Positions 34,231 to 43,260 of a stretch of 64,000 nt of DNA are shown here, one piece after another. The stretch spans positions 17,785 to 81,784 of the forward strand of contig NZ_LGEK01000013.1 in assembly GCF_001636615.1 (NCBI RefSeq). Direction: 5' to 3'. A program made the position numbers and the translations under genes. This stretch comes from Mucilaginibacter sp. L294. GTDB lineage: Bacteria > Bacteroidota > Bacteroidia > Sphingobacteriales > Sphingobacteriaceae. The notes beneath the pieces were generated by a model. It had not been told where the DNA came from. It saw nothing but the letters and a program-made list of their open reading frames with translations, and ran no database searches. The first letter of the stretch is position 1; each line of letters starts with the position of its first letter.

Positions 34231-36786
34231 TTACAACGCAGGTTCCTGCTTATTCTGCACCTCGGCAACATTCCCTCCCCTGCCTTTGGCATCAAACGCG
34301 CGGAACTTAATAATGCCGTTTGCCGGGATAGGTTTTTCGTAAACCGGGCTGTTGGCATCCGGTTCTTTACCGTTGGTGGTATAGCGTATAGTCATCCCCG
34401 GGAACTGGATGTTGCTTTTGTACTTGCCGTCCTCCAAAATCACCCCCGGTTTAGGGATGCGGAAGTTATAGCCACCGTTATAATAGGCCAGGCGTGGTAA
34501 CTCGCGCTTGCCAAGGATATTCAGGAACTTACTCCAGTCGGCATTGTATAATTCTTTAGCTTTTGTGGTATCGCGTTCGGTGGCCCAGGCCGGGTCTTTT
34601 GCCCAGGCACGTTCGGCCAAACCAATAAGCTTAGGGAATATCATGTAATCCATCCGCTCGGGTGTTTTTACGGTTTCGGCCCAAAGCGCGCCCTGCAGAC
34701 CAATAATATTGGTTTTACCATAATCGGTAAGGCGTTGTTTGCCCACAAACAGGTTGCGGTTTATAGGGCGACCGGCCTTATCAACGTCGGCATTTTTAAA
34801 ATAATCGTAAGGGATAAACGAGAAGAACTTATCTATACCCAGGAAAGCCCCCCAGTAATACCCCGGCTCATCGTACGATTTGTAGTTAGCCATATCAAAA
34901 TACAGGTTGGTTACGCAGGTAAGCACTGTTTTGTACCCGCCGTTTGCCAGCTTATAAGCCAGGTCTTCCTGCCCGTCGCCCAGTACGTTGTTCCATACAT
35001 CTACCTGCATCTTCTCGCCCAAAAACTGCGGGTTAGGCACATAAGTGTTTTGCCCGTCAACCTGGGTTTTACGCAAGGCCATTTCTTCCCAGCCAGCTAA
35101 ACGGATGTTACGTTTCTTTAAAATATCGTTCACCCTGCCGTAAAAGTAATACCACAGGTCGCCGGTATTTTGAATATCGGGGTTGCTGGCTTTTAAAGCC
35201 AGATAAGCCGGCGACTGCTCCCAAACATGCGCGGGCACCTCGTCGCCACCAAAATGGATGACAGATAGCGGTGCGGCCGCTTCTTTGTAAATGTTTACCA
35301 GGTCGCCTACTACGGTTTCAATATAGTTATAGGTTGATGGCAGGGATACGTCTATCACGTTATCATTCCAGTACTGCACCGAACGATAATCTGACTTGTC
35401 ATTCATATCGCGCAGCAGATTGCGCTCGGCACCGGCTTTATCGCCCGCTGCAAGCAAGCGTGCGTAACGCGCATCCATCGCTTTGATAGAGGCACGGGCA
35501 TGGCCGGGCGTCTCAATTTCGGGTATTACGGTTACGTGGCGCTCGGTAGCATATTTCAGGATCTCGATATAATCAGCCTTGGTATAAAAACCGGTACCGG
35601 CTTTATTATCAAAATCGGGGCCTGAGCCGTGCGATGCCGGCAAATGTGTTTTGCTATCCAGCGTGTGGCCGCGTTTAGAGCCAATAGCTGTCAATTCCGG
35701 CAACGATGGAATTTCTATCCTCCAACCTTCATCATCTGTTAAGTGCATGTGCAGGGTATTCATCTTATAAACCGCCATCAGGTTGATGAGTTTTAGCACC
35801 TGCTGCTTGCTTTGAAAGTTACGGGCAACATCAAGCATCACGGCACGGTACGGGAAACGCGGCTCATCTTTTACATTGATGCAGGGCACCGGGATACTTG
35901 CCTGTGCTTTCATCCAGGGCGAGGCGGAAATAGCAGTTTTAAACGACTGGATACCATAGAACAAACCAGCAGGTGTTGATGCCGTAATGGTCATGTCGTT
36001 CGGGGTAACGCTTAGCGTATATGCCTCTGCACCCAGCGTCGCATCTTTCTTAAAAATTATCTTTTTATCTGTTGAGGTGCCTTTTAACTTACTACCCAAA
36101 AGTTTTTCGATGCCTGTTATAAAGTAAGCTTTCTCTTTGGCGAACAACGGGTCGCTAACAATGCCTACCGCATTAGTGATCACAAAACTGCCTGCATTCT
36201 CGGTATAGCTAAGCGGCGTTGGGATAATTTTTTGCAGCTGCGCTACCGGGATATCCTGGATGATCTTGTTTTGATTGTACAGTATTTCCGGTGTAATTAA
36301 TCCCTGGTAAGTAGGGTTAAAAGGCTTAACACTAAAATTGCCGGGCCAGTAGCCTTTAGCAGGGTCGGCATCCCATACAAAATAGGGGCCTTCAATAGCG
36401 TCGGTAAAGTTCACTACAATATCCTCGCATAAGTAATCTATACGGATGCTCTCGCCGGGTTTTACCTCTTTGAATTTATCATTGGGGGTGATGCTGTATA
36501 AGTCGCCGTTTACCTGTAATACTTTGGCATTACCGCTAACCGCATTCTCAATAAAATTACGCGATGAGTTAAAATAGATCTTCCAGCCGCCGGCAGGTAA
36601 AGTTTGTTTACCTGTGTTGGTGATGGTTAAAGAGGTAAGCGCCTCCTGCTTATTCTGATAATTGTTATCAATTACCTCCCAGCTCAGGTGCAGGTCTTTA
36701 ATATCAAATTTCGGCACATCAGCCATTACAGCTACAGCTTTTATATTAACTGCAACAAACAACATTAGGGTAAGAAAACGGCGCAT
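34231..36786 (-). CDS. Beta-N-acetylhexosaminidase, GH20
   Basis: 851 residues from ATG 36786 (MRRFLTLMLFVAVNIKAVA), which gives a signal peptide. The upstream in-frame ATG (36891) would begin in repeat DNA. A CHB_HEX-type N-terminal domain and GH20b domain precede a TIM barrel. The catalytic Asp-Glu pair is D515-E516 in IHFGGDEVPAHVW. A C-terminal FN3-like domain (RYTTNGKEPDANSPVYEKPI) is typical of CHB_HEX_C. The enzyme is exported and removes terminal GlcNAc or GalNAc from chitin- or glycan-derived oligosaccharides. Confidence 0.94.
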   Translation of the reverse strand: MRRFLTLMLFVAVNIKAVAVMADVPKFDIKDLHLSWEVIDNNYQNKQEALTSLTITNTGKQTLPAGGWKIYFNSSRNFIENAVSGNAKVLQVNGDLYSITPNDKFKEVKPGESIRIDYLCEDIVVNFTDAIEGPYFVWDADPAKGYWPGNFSVKPFNPTYQGLITPEILYNQNKIIQDIPVAQLQKIIPTPLSYTENAGSFVITNAVGIVSDPLFAKEKAYFITGIEKLLGSKLKGTSTDKKIIFKKDATLGAEAYTLSVTPNDMTITASTPAGLFYGIQSFKTAISASPWMKAQASIPVPCINVKDEPRFPYRAVMLDVARNFQSKQQVLKLINLMAVYKMNTLHMHLTDDEGWRIEIPSLPELTAIGSKRGHTLDSKTHLPASHGSGPDFDNKAGTGFYTKADYIEILKYATERHVTVIPEIETPGHARASIKAMDARYARLLAAGDKAGAERNLLRDMNDKSDYRSVQYWNDNVIDVSLPSTYNYIETVVGDLVNIYKEAAAPLSVIHFGGDEVPAHVWEQSPAYLALKASNPDIQNTGDLWYYFYGRVNDILKKRNIRLAGWEEMALRKTQVDGQNTYVPNPQFLGEKMQVDVWNNVLGDGQEDLAYKLANGGYKTVLTCVTNLYFDMANYKSYDEPGYYWGAFLGIDKFFSFIPYDYFKNADVDKAGRPINRNLFVGKQRLTDYGKTNIIGLQGALWAETVKTPERMDYMIFPKLIGLAERAWAKDPAWATERDTTKAKELYNADWSKFLNILGKRELPRLAYYNGGYNFRIPKPGVILEDGKYKSNIQFPGMTIRYTTNGKEPDANSPVYEKPIPANGIIKFRAFDAKGRGGNVAEVQNKQEPAL

Positions 36787-36821
36787 TGTTTTATATTTAG
36801 GGTTTGGTTTTTCGTTTAATA

Positions 36822-36850
36822 TTTCTCGCAAAGACGCTAAGACGCAAAAA
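36822..36850. repeat. Fragment of a CGCAAAGACGC-type intergenic repeat
   Basis: TTTCTCGCAAAGACGCTAAG then ACGCAAA matches a widely seen dispersed bacterial repeat motif. It lies 36 bp upstream of the hexosaminidase start and would be translated if the distant ATG at 36891 were used, a reason to prefer 36786. Confidence 0.5.
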
Positions 36851-36970
36851 TACTTTGGTCGAAGACTTAAAAGCTTTGCAAACTCGGCCAATGATTCTAC
36901 AAGCTCACCATGACAACAAGTACCGTAAATATAATAATTTAAGATGTAGAAATACTTTTTAAAAAAATTT

Positions 36971-37897
36971 TTAAAGTGAGAATTTTATCCAACCTGCCCC
37001 TTCATATCCAAATGCAAATTGTTTGGGATGGATGATCTCGGCCAGTATCTCTACCGAGTCTACAATTCTTGGACCAGGGCGGTTAAAGTATTGGTTGCCA
37101 TCGGCAATATATATGCGGTTATTTTTTATGGCCTTTAAATCGGCAAAACCAGGTTGCTCTAACAGGATATTGATCTCGCGCATGGTGCGTTCAATAGAGA
37201 AGCCGCAAGGCATCAGCAAAATAATTTCCGGGTCGCTTTCGCGGATCTCGTCCCAGCTTACATATGGCGAATGTTTGCCTGCCTGCGCCAGTATGGGCGT
37301 GCCTCCGGCAATGCTCACCAGTTCGGGGATCCAGTTACCTGATACCATCATCGGTTTCAGCCATTCTATACAGGCAATGGTTGGCTTATTCTCCATAAAC
37401 TTTAGCTTATGGCGGATGATGTCGACACGTTCGATCAGGTCTTCTAATAACCGTTCCCCTTCCGCTTCAACATTTAGGGCTTTGGCTACCGTTTTAATAT
37501 CGTTAAATATATCATCAAGGCTGTTGGGTTGCAGGGAGATGATCTGCGCCTGCTTATCTAAATAGTTTTCCAGCGCCTGCTCAACCTCGGGTAACGATAC
37601 CGCGCAAGCCTCGCACTGCGCCTGGGTGATCACCACATCGGGCGACAGTTCTTTGATCACCTCGCGCTTTACGGTATAAACTGATAGGGCTTCGGCCAAT
37701 ATCTCTTTAACCTTTACATCAATATCAGCACTGCTTAAGCCATCGGGGAAGTTGGCTTCAGAGCATACCGGCAAGCTTTTTACGCTCTCCGGGTAATCGC
37801 ACTCATGCGAGCGGCCTACCAGGCTGTTTTCTAATCCTAATGCACAAACTATCTCGGTAGCGGCGGGTAATAACGAAACTATTTTATGAGCAGACAT
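36971..37897 (-). CDS. BtuF-like cobalamin-binding substrate protein without signal peptide
   Basis: 308 residues. The fold is that of the periplasmic-binding TroA/BtuF group: VSLLPAATEIVCALG at the N-terminus, the RSHECDYP motif characteristic of cobalamin-binding BtuF-type proteins, then DVVITQAQCEACAVS with a CxxC, SLQPNSLDDIFNDI and a WDEIRESDPEIILLMPCGF segment. The chain begins directly with the mature fold (MSAHKIVSLLPAATE), and no signal peptide can be added with an in-frame upstream ATG that I can see. It may be cytosolic or have a role other than periplasmic uptake. No cobalamin riboswitch was seen upstream. Confidence 0.88.
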   Translation of the reverse strand: MSAHKIVSLLPAATEIVCALGLENSLVGRSHECDYPESVKSLPVCSEANFPDGLSSADIDVKVKEILAEALSVYTVKREVIKELSPDVVITQAQCEACAVSLPEVEQALENYLDKQAQIISLQPNSLDDIFNDIKTVAKALNVEAEGERLLEDLIERVDIIRHKLKFMENKPTIACIEWLKPMMVSGNWIPELVSIAGGTPILAQAGKHSPYVSWDEIRESDPEIILLMPCGFSIERTMREINILLEQPGFADLKAIKNNRIYIADGNQYFNRPGPRIVDSVEILAEIIHPKQFAFGYEGAGWIKFSL

Positions 37898-37904
37898 CTT
37901 TTTT

Positions 37905-37978
37905 CAGTTTGCAGTGGGCGGTTTACAGTTTGCAGTTTTTGTTTTATGCAAACTGCCAACTATAAACTGCTAACTGTA
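37905..37978. repeat. Intergenic repeat of the AGTTTGCAGT/AACTGCCAACTG type, copy 2
   Basis: Two direct CAGTTTGCAGT units, a short TTTTGTTTTATG spacer, and inverted GCAAACTGCCAACTATAAAC and TGCTAACTGTA units. Related to 19751-19869. Confidence 0.65.
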
Positions 37979-38020
37979 CAGTACTGCAAATATGCGAAAT
38001 ATAGAGGCAATTTCGTCAAA

Positions 38021-38079
38021 GACGCGAAGTATCGCGTCTCTACATTACCATACCCAGTAGAGACGCGATACTTCGCGTC
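38021..38079. repeat. Nested palindromic repeat of the GAGACGCGATACTTCGCGTCTC family
   Basis: Perfect 23-bp arms, 38021-38043 and 38057-38079, around a 13-nt centre. Each arm is itself a GACGCGA...TCGCGTC palindrome, so both a long hairpin and two short ones are possible. It lies 71 bp upstream of the LysE-type gene. Confidence 0.85.
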
Positions 38080-38149
38080 TCCCGCCACATAATACTTCAA
38101 CCTACTCCCCTCATATTATTTGCCCTTTAAAGTATTATCTTTACCCCCG

Positions 38150-38776
38150 ATGATATTCCTAACCTTTTTTATCGGGGTAATAGCAAACTTTATTGGCTAC
38201 ATACCCCCCGGTAACATTAATCTTACCCTGGTACAGATCACCATAAACCGTGGTTTAAAACAGGCATTGCAGTTTATTATCGCGTTTAGCTGTGTAGAGT
38301 TTTTTTTTACCTACGTAGTGATGCAGGGCGCCAAATGGCTATCTGAAGAAGTTAGACTTGATACCATCATCGACTGGATAATGGTTGTGCTTTTCGGTAC
38401 GCTGGGTACCATAACCTGGCTAAACCGCAATAAACCGCCAAAAACCACCTACTCTAACCACGCAAGTATAAAATATGGTATACTGTTAGGTTTTATTAAC
38501 CCTATGCAGATCCCTTTCTGGATGGTAACGGGCACCTATCTGATCACGCATGAATGGATAGAAGATGGCCGCCTGGCTTTGATCATTTTTAGCATTGGTT
38601 CGGCAGCGGGCGCGTTCATTGCCTTGTTTTTATATGCCAAATTCGCTAAATTTCTGCAACGGAAATTTGAACTGAGTACAAAAGCGATAGATATCGGGAT
38701 ATCTGTTTTGTTTTTTGCTTTTGCTGCTTATCACGTTTTTAAGCAGATCTATCTGGTGTACTTTAAGCACCGGTAA
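38150..38776 (+). CDS. LysE family translocator
   Basis: 208 residues from ATG 38150 (MIFLTFFIGVIANFIGYIPPG). The ATG at 38120 would add a polar ten-residue tail in front of the first helix. Six helices are visible, with GYIPPGNINLTLVQI as the family's N-terminal GPGP-like motif and INPMQIPFWMVTGTYL in the second half. These exporters move amino acids or small metabolites across the inner membrane. The substrate is not deducible. Confidence 0.88.
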   Translation: MIFLTFFIGVIANFIGYIPPGNINLTLVQITINRGLKQALQFIIAFSCVEFFFTYVVMQGAKWLSEEVRLDTIIDWIMVVLFGTLGTITWLNRNKPPKTTYSNHASIKYGILLGFINPMQIPFWMVTGTYLITHEWIEDGRLALIIFSIGSAAGAFIALFLYAKFAKFLQRKFELSTKAIDIGISVLFFAFAAYHVFKQIYLVYFKHR

Positions 38777-38806
38777 ACCTCCGCCTCAGAAAGGGGGGAG
38801 TTAATT

Positions 38807-38884
38807 TGTCATGCTGAACGATCTTTCAGCATCTATTCGCCAATAGCACAGTTTGTGAATAGATCCTTCGATCCTCTGGATGAC
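38807..38884. repeat. TGTCATGCTGAAC-type palindromic repeat
   Basis: Ends TTGTCATGCTGAACG and GGATGACAA, internal AGCATCTATTC and GAATAGATCC, forming an imperfect hairpin in the convergent gap between the LysE-type gene and the DUF2157 gene. Same layout as the GTCATTTCGA family but a different sequence. Confidence 0.7.
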
Positions 38885-38895
38885 AACCTAAAAAA

Positions 38896-39963
38896 TCATC
38901 CGTTATTTTCGGCCCGGGTTTGGGTTTTTGTATTGATGTTCCAGATCTTCTCTGCCTTGCGGCCAATAAGCCAGAAGGAAAGGGCAAGGATGCCGAAGAA
39001 AAGCGTTTTATTCGTATGGTCCCAAAAGTATTCGAAGTATTTGGTGTATAGGAATATGATGAGGAAGGTAATACCGAACTCGCGGGCTATTATATCTTTA
39101 AATTTTAAGCCATACAGCATAAATGCGCCCGCTACCACTGCGGATATGATGCCCCAGTAAAAAAGGCTGATCTGCTTAATTTGCCACCACACATCCAGGC
39201 TGCCGTAGTTGCCAAATATGCTCAGCAACCAAAGCGACATAAACAGATATAGCATACCAACCACGTAGGTCAGTTCCCAGAAGTATGCGAACCACTTTTT
39301 GCCTTTCAGCAGGTGGCAGGCACCAACCAATATTAACCCGAACAGTACAAACCGCAGCGGATAGTTCATCCCTAAAAAGTATAGCGCCCAATTGGTTTGA
39401 TAGCCCGTTTCGGTACCGAACCAACTGCCCAGCGATACGAGGGCGAAAAGCCATATCAAGCGGGAGTTCATGCGATTAGCCAAAACCCCATACACAAATA
39501 CCGATACCAGGAACAGGATAGAATAATGCTCCGAGCCGTTATCAAATGTTTTGCCCAGGTAGGCAATACAACTGGCGGTAAAAAACACGCCTAAAAATAT
39601 GGTTGCCTCGTTACTGAAAACTTTTTCGGGGTATTGCTTCTCTCGTTTGCGCCCAAGATAAAACAGGCCAACAGCGGCAACGGCAGATAATATGCTGATC
39701 ACAATATCGGGCGTGTCATACAGGTTTTTTATCCACTTGATAACGGCGTCATCAACAATGAGCGAGCCTATGGCTATGGCCCCGCAAAACAGCGCTACCC
39801 AAATACTGTACTTGGCCAGTCGCATCCAGTCGAACCCCTTTACGTCGTATGAGCTGCGAAGTTTCTCGGCTTGTTCGGCATCAACCAAATGGTTTTTTTC
39901 CCAATGCGCGATGGTATCGTTCAAAAACTCACTTTCCTGCCTGTCGATATTTAATTTAGCCAT
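38896..39963 (-). CDS. DUF2157 domain membrane protein
   Basis: 355 residues. A soluble N-terminus of about 50 residues (ETIAHWEKNHLVDAEQAEKL-like, here DTIAHWEKNHL) precedes nine or so transmembrane helices beginning near residue 52. The N-terminal helical motif and helix spacing fit DUF2157. Function is unknown. It is a single gene, 114 bp from ribF. Confidence 0.85.
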   Translation of the reverse strand: MAKLNIDRQESEFLNDTIAHWEKNHLVDAEQAEKLRSSYDVKGFDWMRLAKYSIWVALFCGAIAIGSLIVDDAVIKWIKNLYDTPDIVISILSAVAAVGLFYLGRKREKQYPEKVFSNEATIFLGVFFTASCIAYLGKTFDNGSEHYSILFLVSVFVYGVLANRMNSRLIWLFALVSLGSWFGTETGYQTNWALYFLGMNYPLRFVLFGLILVGACHLLKGKKWFAYFWELTYVVGMLYLFMSLWLLSIFGNYGSLDVWWQIKQISLFYWGIISAVVAGAFMLYGLKFKDIIAREFGITFLIIFLYTKYFEYFWDHTNKTLFFGILALSFWLIGRKAEKIWNINTKTQTRAENNG

Positions 39964-40077
39964 ATAACTATCCGTACGAATTTATGGGAATAAGTTAAAA
40001 GTAACAATGTTAATTTTAACTTAAGCCACATTAAACACAAGGGAAAATAGGCGTTGTTTATGAAAACGAGGTGAAAA

Positions 40078-41028
40078 CTACGTATTGAATTGGGGGCCGT
40101 TGATTATCAGCAGCGCTTGTACATCTTCTTTATCTTTACCCAACTGTACTACCAGTTCTTCAAGCGATGAGAATTTAATATCGCCACGTATAAAATGCAG
40201 AAACTCCATGCGGAGTTGCTGGTTGTAGATCTCGGCACTAAAATCAAATATGTTCACCTCGATGTTGCGCGTCATGCCGTTAACGGTGGGGCGATGCCCA
40301 ATGTAGGCCATGCCTGTATATTCTTTACCGGCTACCTTTACTTTAACAGCAAAAATACCATCGGCCGGGATCAGTTTATAACTTTCCTCAATCAATAAAT
40401 TGGCGGTGGGGTAACCCAGCTCACGGCCCAACTGATCGCCGCGGATAACTTTACCGGTGATGAAGAACGGATAGCCCAGGCATTCGTTAGCTATGTTGAT
40501 ATTGTTTTCTAACAAGGCCGTACGGATACGGGTAGAGCTGATGGCTACATCGTTTATATCCTGCTCGGGAATCTCAACTACCTCAAAGTTATATTGCGGT
40601 GCAAGGGTCAGCAGGTCCTGCAGGCCGCCCTGCCTGTCTTTACCAAAGCGATGGTCGTAACCTATTACAATGGTTTTGGTACCTATTTTATTTACCAGCA
40701 CATCGCGGATATAGCTTTCGGCAGTTTGGTTTGAAAAATCGCGCGAAAATGGTGTGATGATGAGATGGTCTACGCCTAATTGCTCCAGCAGTTCGGCTTT
40801 CTCGTTAATGGTGTTGATAAGCTTAATACTTTCATCCTCGGGGTGCAGTATCATCCGCGGATGCGGGAAAAACGTAAGGATAACAGTTTCGCCCCCGGTA
40901 GCTGCAGCCAGTTCTTTAATGCGCGATATAATTTTACGGTGCCCAATATGCACACCATCAAAGGTGCCAATGGTAACCACCGCGTTTTTAACGGGCGTAA
41001 ATTCATCAATATGATTGTAGATCTTCAT
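40078..41028 (-). CDS. ribF: Bifunctional riboflavin kinase/FAD synthetase
   Basis: 316 residues, normal length. The FMN adenylyltransferase half has GTFDGVHIGHRKII (residues 22-35, HxGH type) and VIGYDHRFGKDRQGG. The kinase half starts near 180 with GDQLGRELGYPTANLLI and has PADGIFAVKV. The enzyme converts riboflavin to FMN and FAD in the cytosol. It is the last gene of the ftsX-uppP-truB-ribF run, 56 bp after truB. Confidence 0.96.
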   Translation of the reverse strand: MKIYNHIDEFTPVKNAVVTIGTFDGVHIGHRKIISRIKELAAATGGETVILTFFPHPRMILHPEDESIKLINTINEKAELLEQLGVDHLIITPFSRDFSNQTAESYIRDVLVNKIGTKTIVIGYDHRFGKDRQGGLQDLLTLAPQYNFEVVEIPEQDINDVAISSTRIRTALLENNINIANECLGYPFFITGKVIRGDQLGRELGYPTANLLIEESYKLIPADGIFAVKVKVAGKEYTGMAYIGHRPTVNGMTRNIEVNIFDFSAEIYNQQLRMEFLHFIRGDIKFSSLEELVVQLGKDKEDVQALLIINGPQFNT

Positions 41029-41084
41029 TTACTGGCACAAAGGTAAAAGGACTAAGCAGCTTTTTGTTTGTTGAAGTGTAAAAT

Positions 41085-41810
41085 TTATACTGAGGTACCG
41101 GGCAGTTCGCTCGCCTTTAAGTCACGGATAGTATTCACTAACTCCAGTATCTCATGGGCATCCTCTATACGGTAATTACCGCTCCGGGTACGCCTCAGGG
41201 CAGACATGTACGCGCCATTATTAAGCGCCTTACCGAAATCATTCACCAATGAACGGATATAGGTTCCCTTGCTGCAAACTACACGAAAATCAACTTCGGG
41301 CAATTCTATACGGGTTATCTCAAACTCGGATATGGTTACGTTGCGTAACTTCAATTCAACCTCTTCGCCACGGCGGGCTTTTTCATACAGGCGTTCGCCA
41401 TCCACCTTTATAGCCGAATGGGCGGGCGGATATTGCTGTATATCGCCGGTGAACTGTTCGCAGGCGGTTTTTATTTGTTCGTTGGTTAAGTGGCTGATGT
41501 CAAACTTAGCTTCGGGTTCACTTTCCAGGTCGTAAGTTGGGGTGGTTGCACCCAGTACCATGGTACCAGTGTATTCCTTTTCCTCGGCTTGGAAAGTATC
41601 TATCTGCTTGGTCATTTTACCGGTGCAGATAATGAGCAGACCGGTGGCCAATGGATCGAGCGTGCCGGCGTGGCCTACCTTAAGTTTTAAGGGCTTAAAG
41701 GAGTTGCGCAGTTTGCCCACCACATCAAAGCTTGTCCACTCTAAAGGTTTATTGATGAGGAGGAGTTGCCCGTCGGCAAAGTCTTGTATGGATGAAAAGG
41801 GAGTACTCAT
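41085..41810 (-). CDS. truB: tRNA pseudouridine(55) synthase
   Basis: 241 residues. Motif I NKPLEWTSFDVV (20-31), catalytic motif GHAGTLDPLATGLL with Asp D52, and KVDGERLYEKARRGE. It makes pseudouridine 55 in the T arm of tRNAs. It lacks an extended PUA domain at the C-terminus, usual for this phylum. A small orphan gene separates it from uppP. Confidence 0.96.
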   Translation of the reverse strand: MSTPFSSIQDFADGQLLLINKPLEWTSFDVVGKLRNSFKPLKLKVGHAGTLDPLATGLLIICTGKMTKQIDTFQAEEKEYTGTMVLGATTPTYDLESEPEAKFDISHLTNEQIKTACEQFTGDIQQYPPAHSAIKVDGERLYEKARRGEEVELKLRNVTISEFEITRIELPEVDFRVVCSKGTYIRSLVNDFGKALNNGAYMSALRRTRSGNYRIEDAHEILELVNTIRDLKASELPGTSV

Positions 41811-41861
41811 TTGTCTGAACCTTGATTAAGGTGATTTACCTGATTACAGGATTTTTGAAGG

Positions 41862-42131
41862 CTAAATTACCTTTTGAAATAAATTACTTATTCCATTGCA
41901 TTCATATTCCGCCTGGTCAATCGCATCGTCAATGCTTTCATGCCATGTATCAGCAAACTCTTTCCAATTGCTATCGCATGAAAACAGGTAATAACCTTGT
42001 TCGTTTTCTGATTGGCAAATTGTAAAGCCGGCGATTTGCTTCCTATCCTCGTTGATGTTACTATCCAAAAGATTAACAACGGCGTAATATATTACTCTTG
42101 CATTCCCAACTATAGCAGGAACATCATTCAT
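41862..42131 (-). CDS. Small protein of unknown function between uppP and truB
   Basis: 89 residues. It begins 1 base from the uppP stop (42132) and ends 51 bp before truB, so it sits inside a conserved operon as an extra gene. The chain has several aromatic residues and an acidic TWHESIDDAIDQAEYECNG end, suggesting a small compact domain. Codon composition is somewhat more AT-rich than that of truB. I do not recognise a named family, but the exact packing against uppP and absence of stop codons support it as a real gene. Confidence 0.65.
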   Translation of the reverse strand: MNDVPAIVGNARVIYYAVVNLLDSNINEDRKQIAGFTICQSENEQGYYLFSCDSNWKEFADTWHESIDDAIDQAEYECNGISNLFQKVI

Positions 42132-42926
42132 TTATATCACTTGTAAATTATGGCCGCTTAGGTATAGGATAATAATTACCCCGCCTACCAAAATACGGTA
42201 CCAGCCAAAAAGCTGAAACCCGCGGCGCTCTAAAAATGTGATGAATGTTTTAATAGCCAGCAGGGCTACAATAAATGCTATTATGTTACCAATGGCCAAT
42301 AGCTTAATTTCTTCGCCGGTAACAACATGGTCTTCTTTATAAAAATCGTAAAGTTTTTTTGCTGTTGCAGCAAACATGGTTGGCACGGCTAAAAAGAAAG
42401 AGAATTCGGCAGCGGCCTTGCGGCTCAGCTTCTGGCTCATACCACCAACAATGGTAGCAGCAGAGCGCGAAGTACCGGGGATCATAGATAAGCACTGAAA
42501 GAAACCGATCTTTAAAGCGGTTAAATAGCTTATCTCTTTTTCTTCTTTAACATCAGGTTTGTTAAACCACTTATCTACAAAAAGCAAAATGATACCACCT
42601 ATAAATAGGGTGATACCTACTGTTAGGGCGCTCTCTAATAAAGCGTCGATCTTTTTACTGAAAAGCAGGCCAAACACCGCGGCAGGTATAAAGGCCACAA
42701 ATAGTTTGTAGTAAAAATTTATGGTTTGAAAAAAACGTTTAAAGTATAAAACCACCACCGATAGGATTGCGCCTAACTGGATAGCAACTGTAAAAAGCTT
42801 TACAAAATCATCGCTCTGGATACCCATCACAGATGAAGCGATGATCATATGCCCGGTAGATGACACGGGCAAAAACTCGGTGATGCCCTCAATAATAGCA
42901 AGGACAATTACGTGGATAATGTTCAT
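42132..42926 (-). CDS. uppP: Undecaprenyl-diphosphate phosphatase
   Basis: 264 residues, eight predicted helices. Signature motifs [15 protein letters not shown] (residues 13-27) and PGTSRSAAT (about 157-165) are both intact. It recycles undecaprenyl diphosphate for peptidoglycan and glycan lipid carriers in the inner membrane. The start overlaps the DUF3098 stop. Confidence 0.97.
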   Translation of the reverse strand: MNIIHVIVLAIIEGITEFLPVSSTGHMIIASSVMGIQSDDFVKLFTVAIQLGAILSVVVLYFKRFFQTINFYYKLFVAFIPAAVFGLLFSKKIDALLESALTVGITLFIGGIILLFVDKWFNKPDVKEEKEISYLTALKIGFFQCLSMIPGTSRSAATIVGGMSQKLSRKAAAEFSFFLAVPTMFAATAKKLYDFYKEDHVVTGEEIKLLAIGNIIAFIVALLAIKTFITFLERRGFQLFGWYRILVGGVIIILYLSGHNLQVI

Positions 42927-43186
42927 TACTTAGCAGCCGGCTTTTTTAAAATGGCGTAAAACCCAAGGCCGAAACCCGCTAATACTACAATTGGAGCTAT
43001 CACAATTTTGGTAGTGCTGTAAATATCTGTCGTGCCACTCATCAGCACAAAGCCAAAGGCTACCACAGCTATGCTGATGATTAGCCATCTGTAGTTGTCT
43101 TTGCTGAATATAAATTGGGGCGGGGTGGCATTAGTTACCGGCGCTTGTGTTTTACTTGCAGCTGTTTTTGTTTGTTGCAGTGCCAT
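42926..43186 (-). CDS. DUF3098 family small membrane protein
   Basis: 86 residues. Basic/Ala-rich N-terminus, then two helices ([18 protein letters not shown] and [19 protein letters not shown]) separated by TTDIYSTTK. Family and operon position (between ftsX and uppP) are the standard Bacteroidota arrangement. Function unknown. The stop overlaps the uppP start. Confidence 0.92.
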   Translation of the reverse strand: MALQQTKTAASKTQAPVTNATPPQFIFSKDNYRWLIISIAVVAFGFVLMSGTTDIYSTTKIVIAPIVVLAGFGLGFYAILKKPAAK

Positions 43187-43260
43187 ATCTTAATTGATGA
43201 TTTGTTGAATTAGTGAATTAGCGATTGTGAAGAAGACATGAATGACCAATGACACAATGA

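Noticed and set aside
36787..36891. N-terminal extension of the GH20 frame
   Set aside because: It is encoded by a dispersed repeat and removes the signal peptide from the N-terminus.
37898..38149. Cobalamin riboswitch upstream of the BtuF-like gene
   Set aside because: The gap consists of palindromic repeats. No B12-box-like sequence was recognised.
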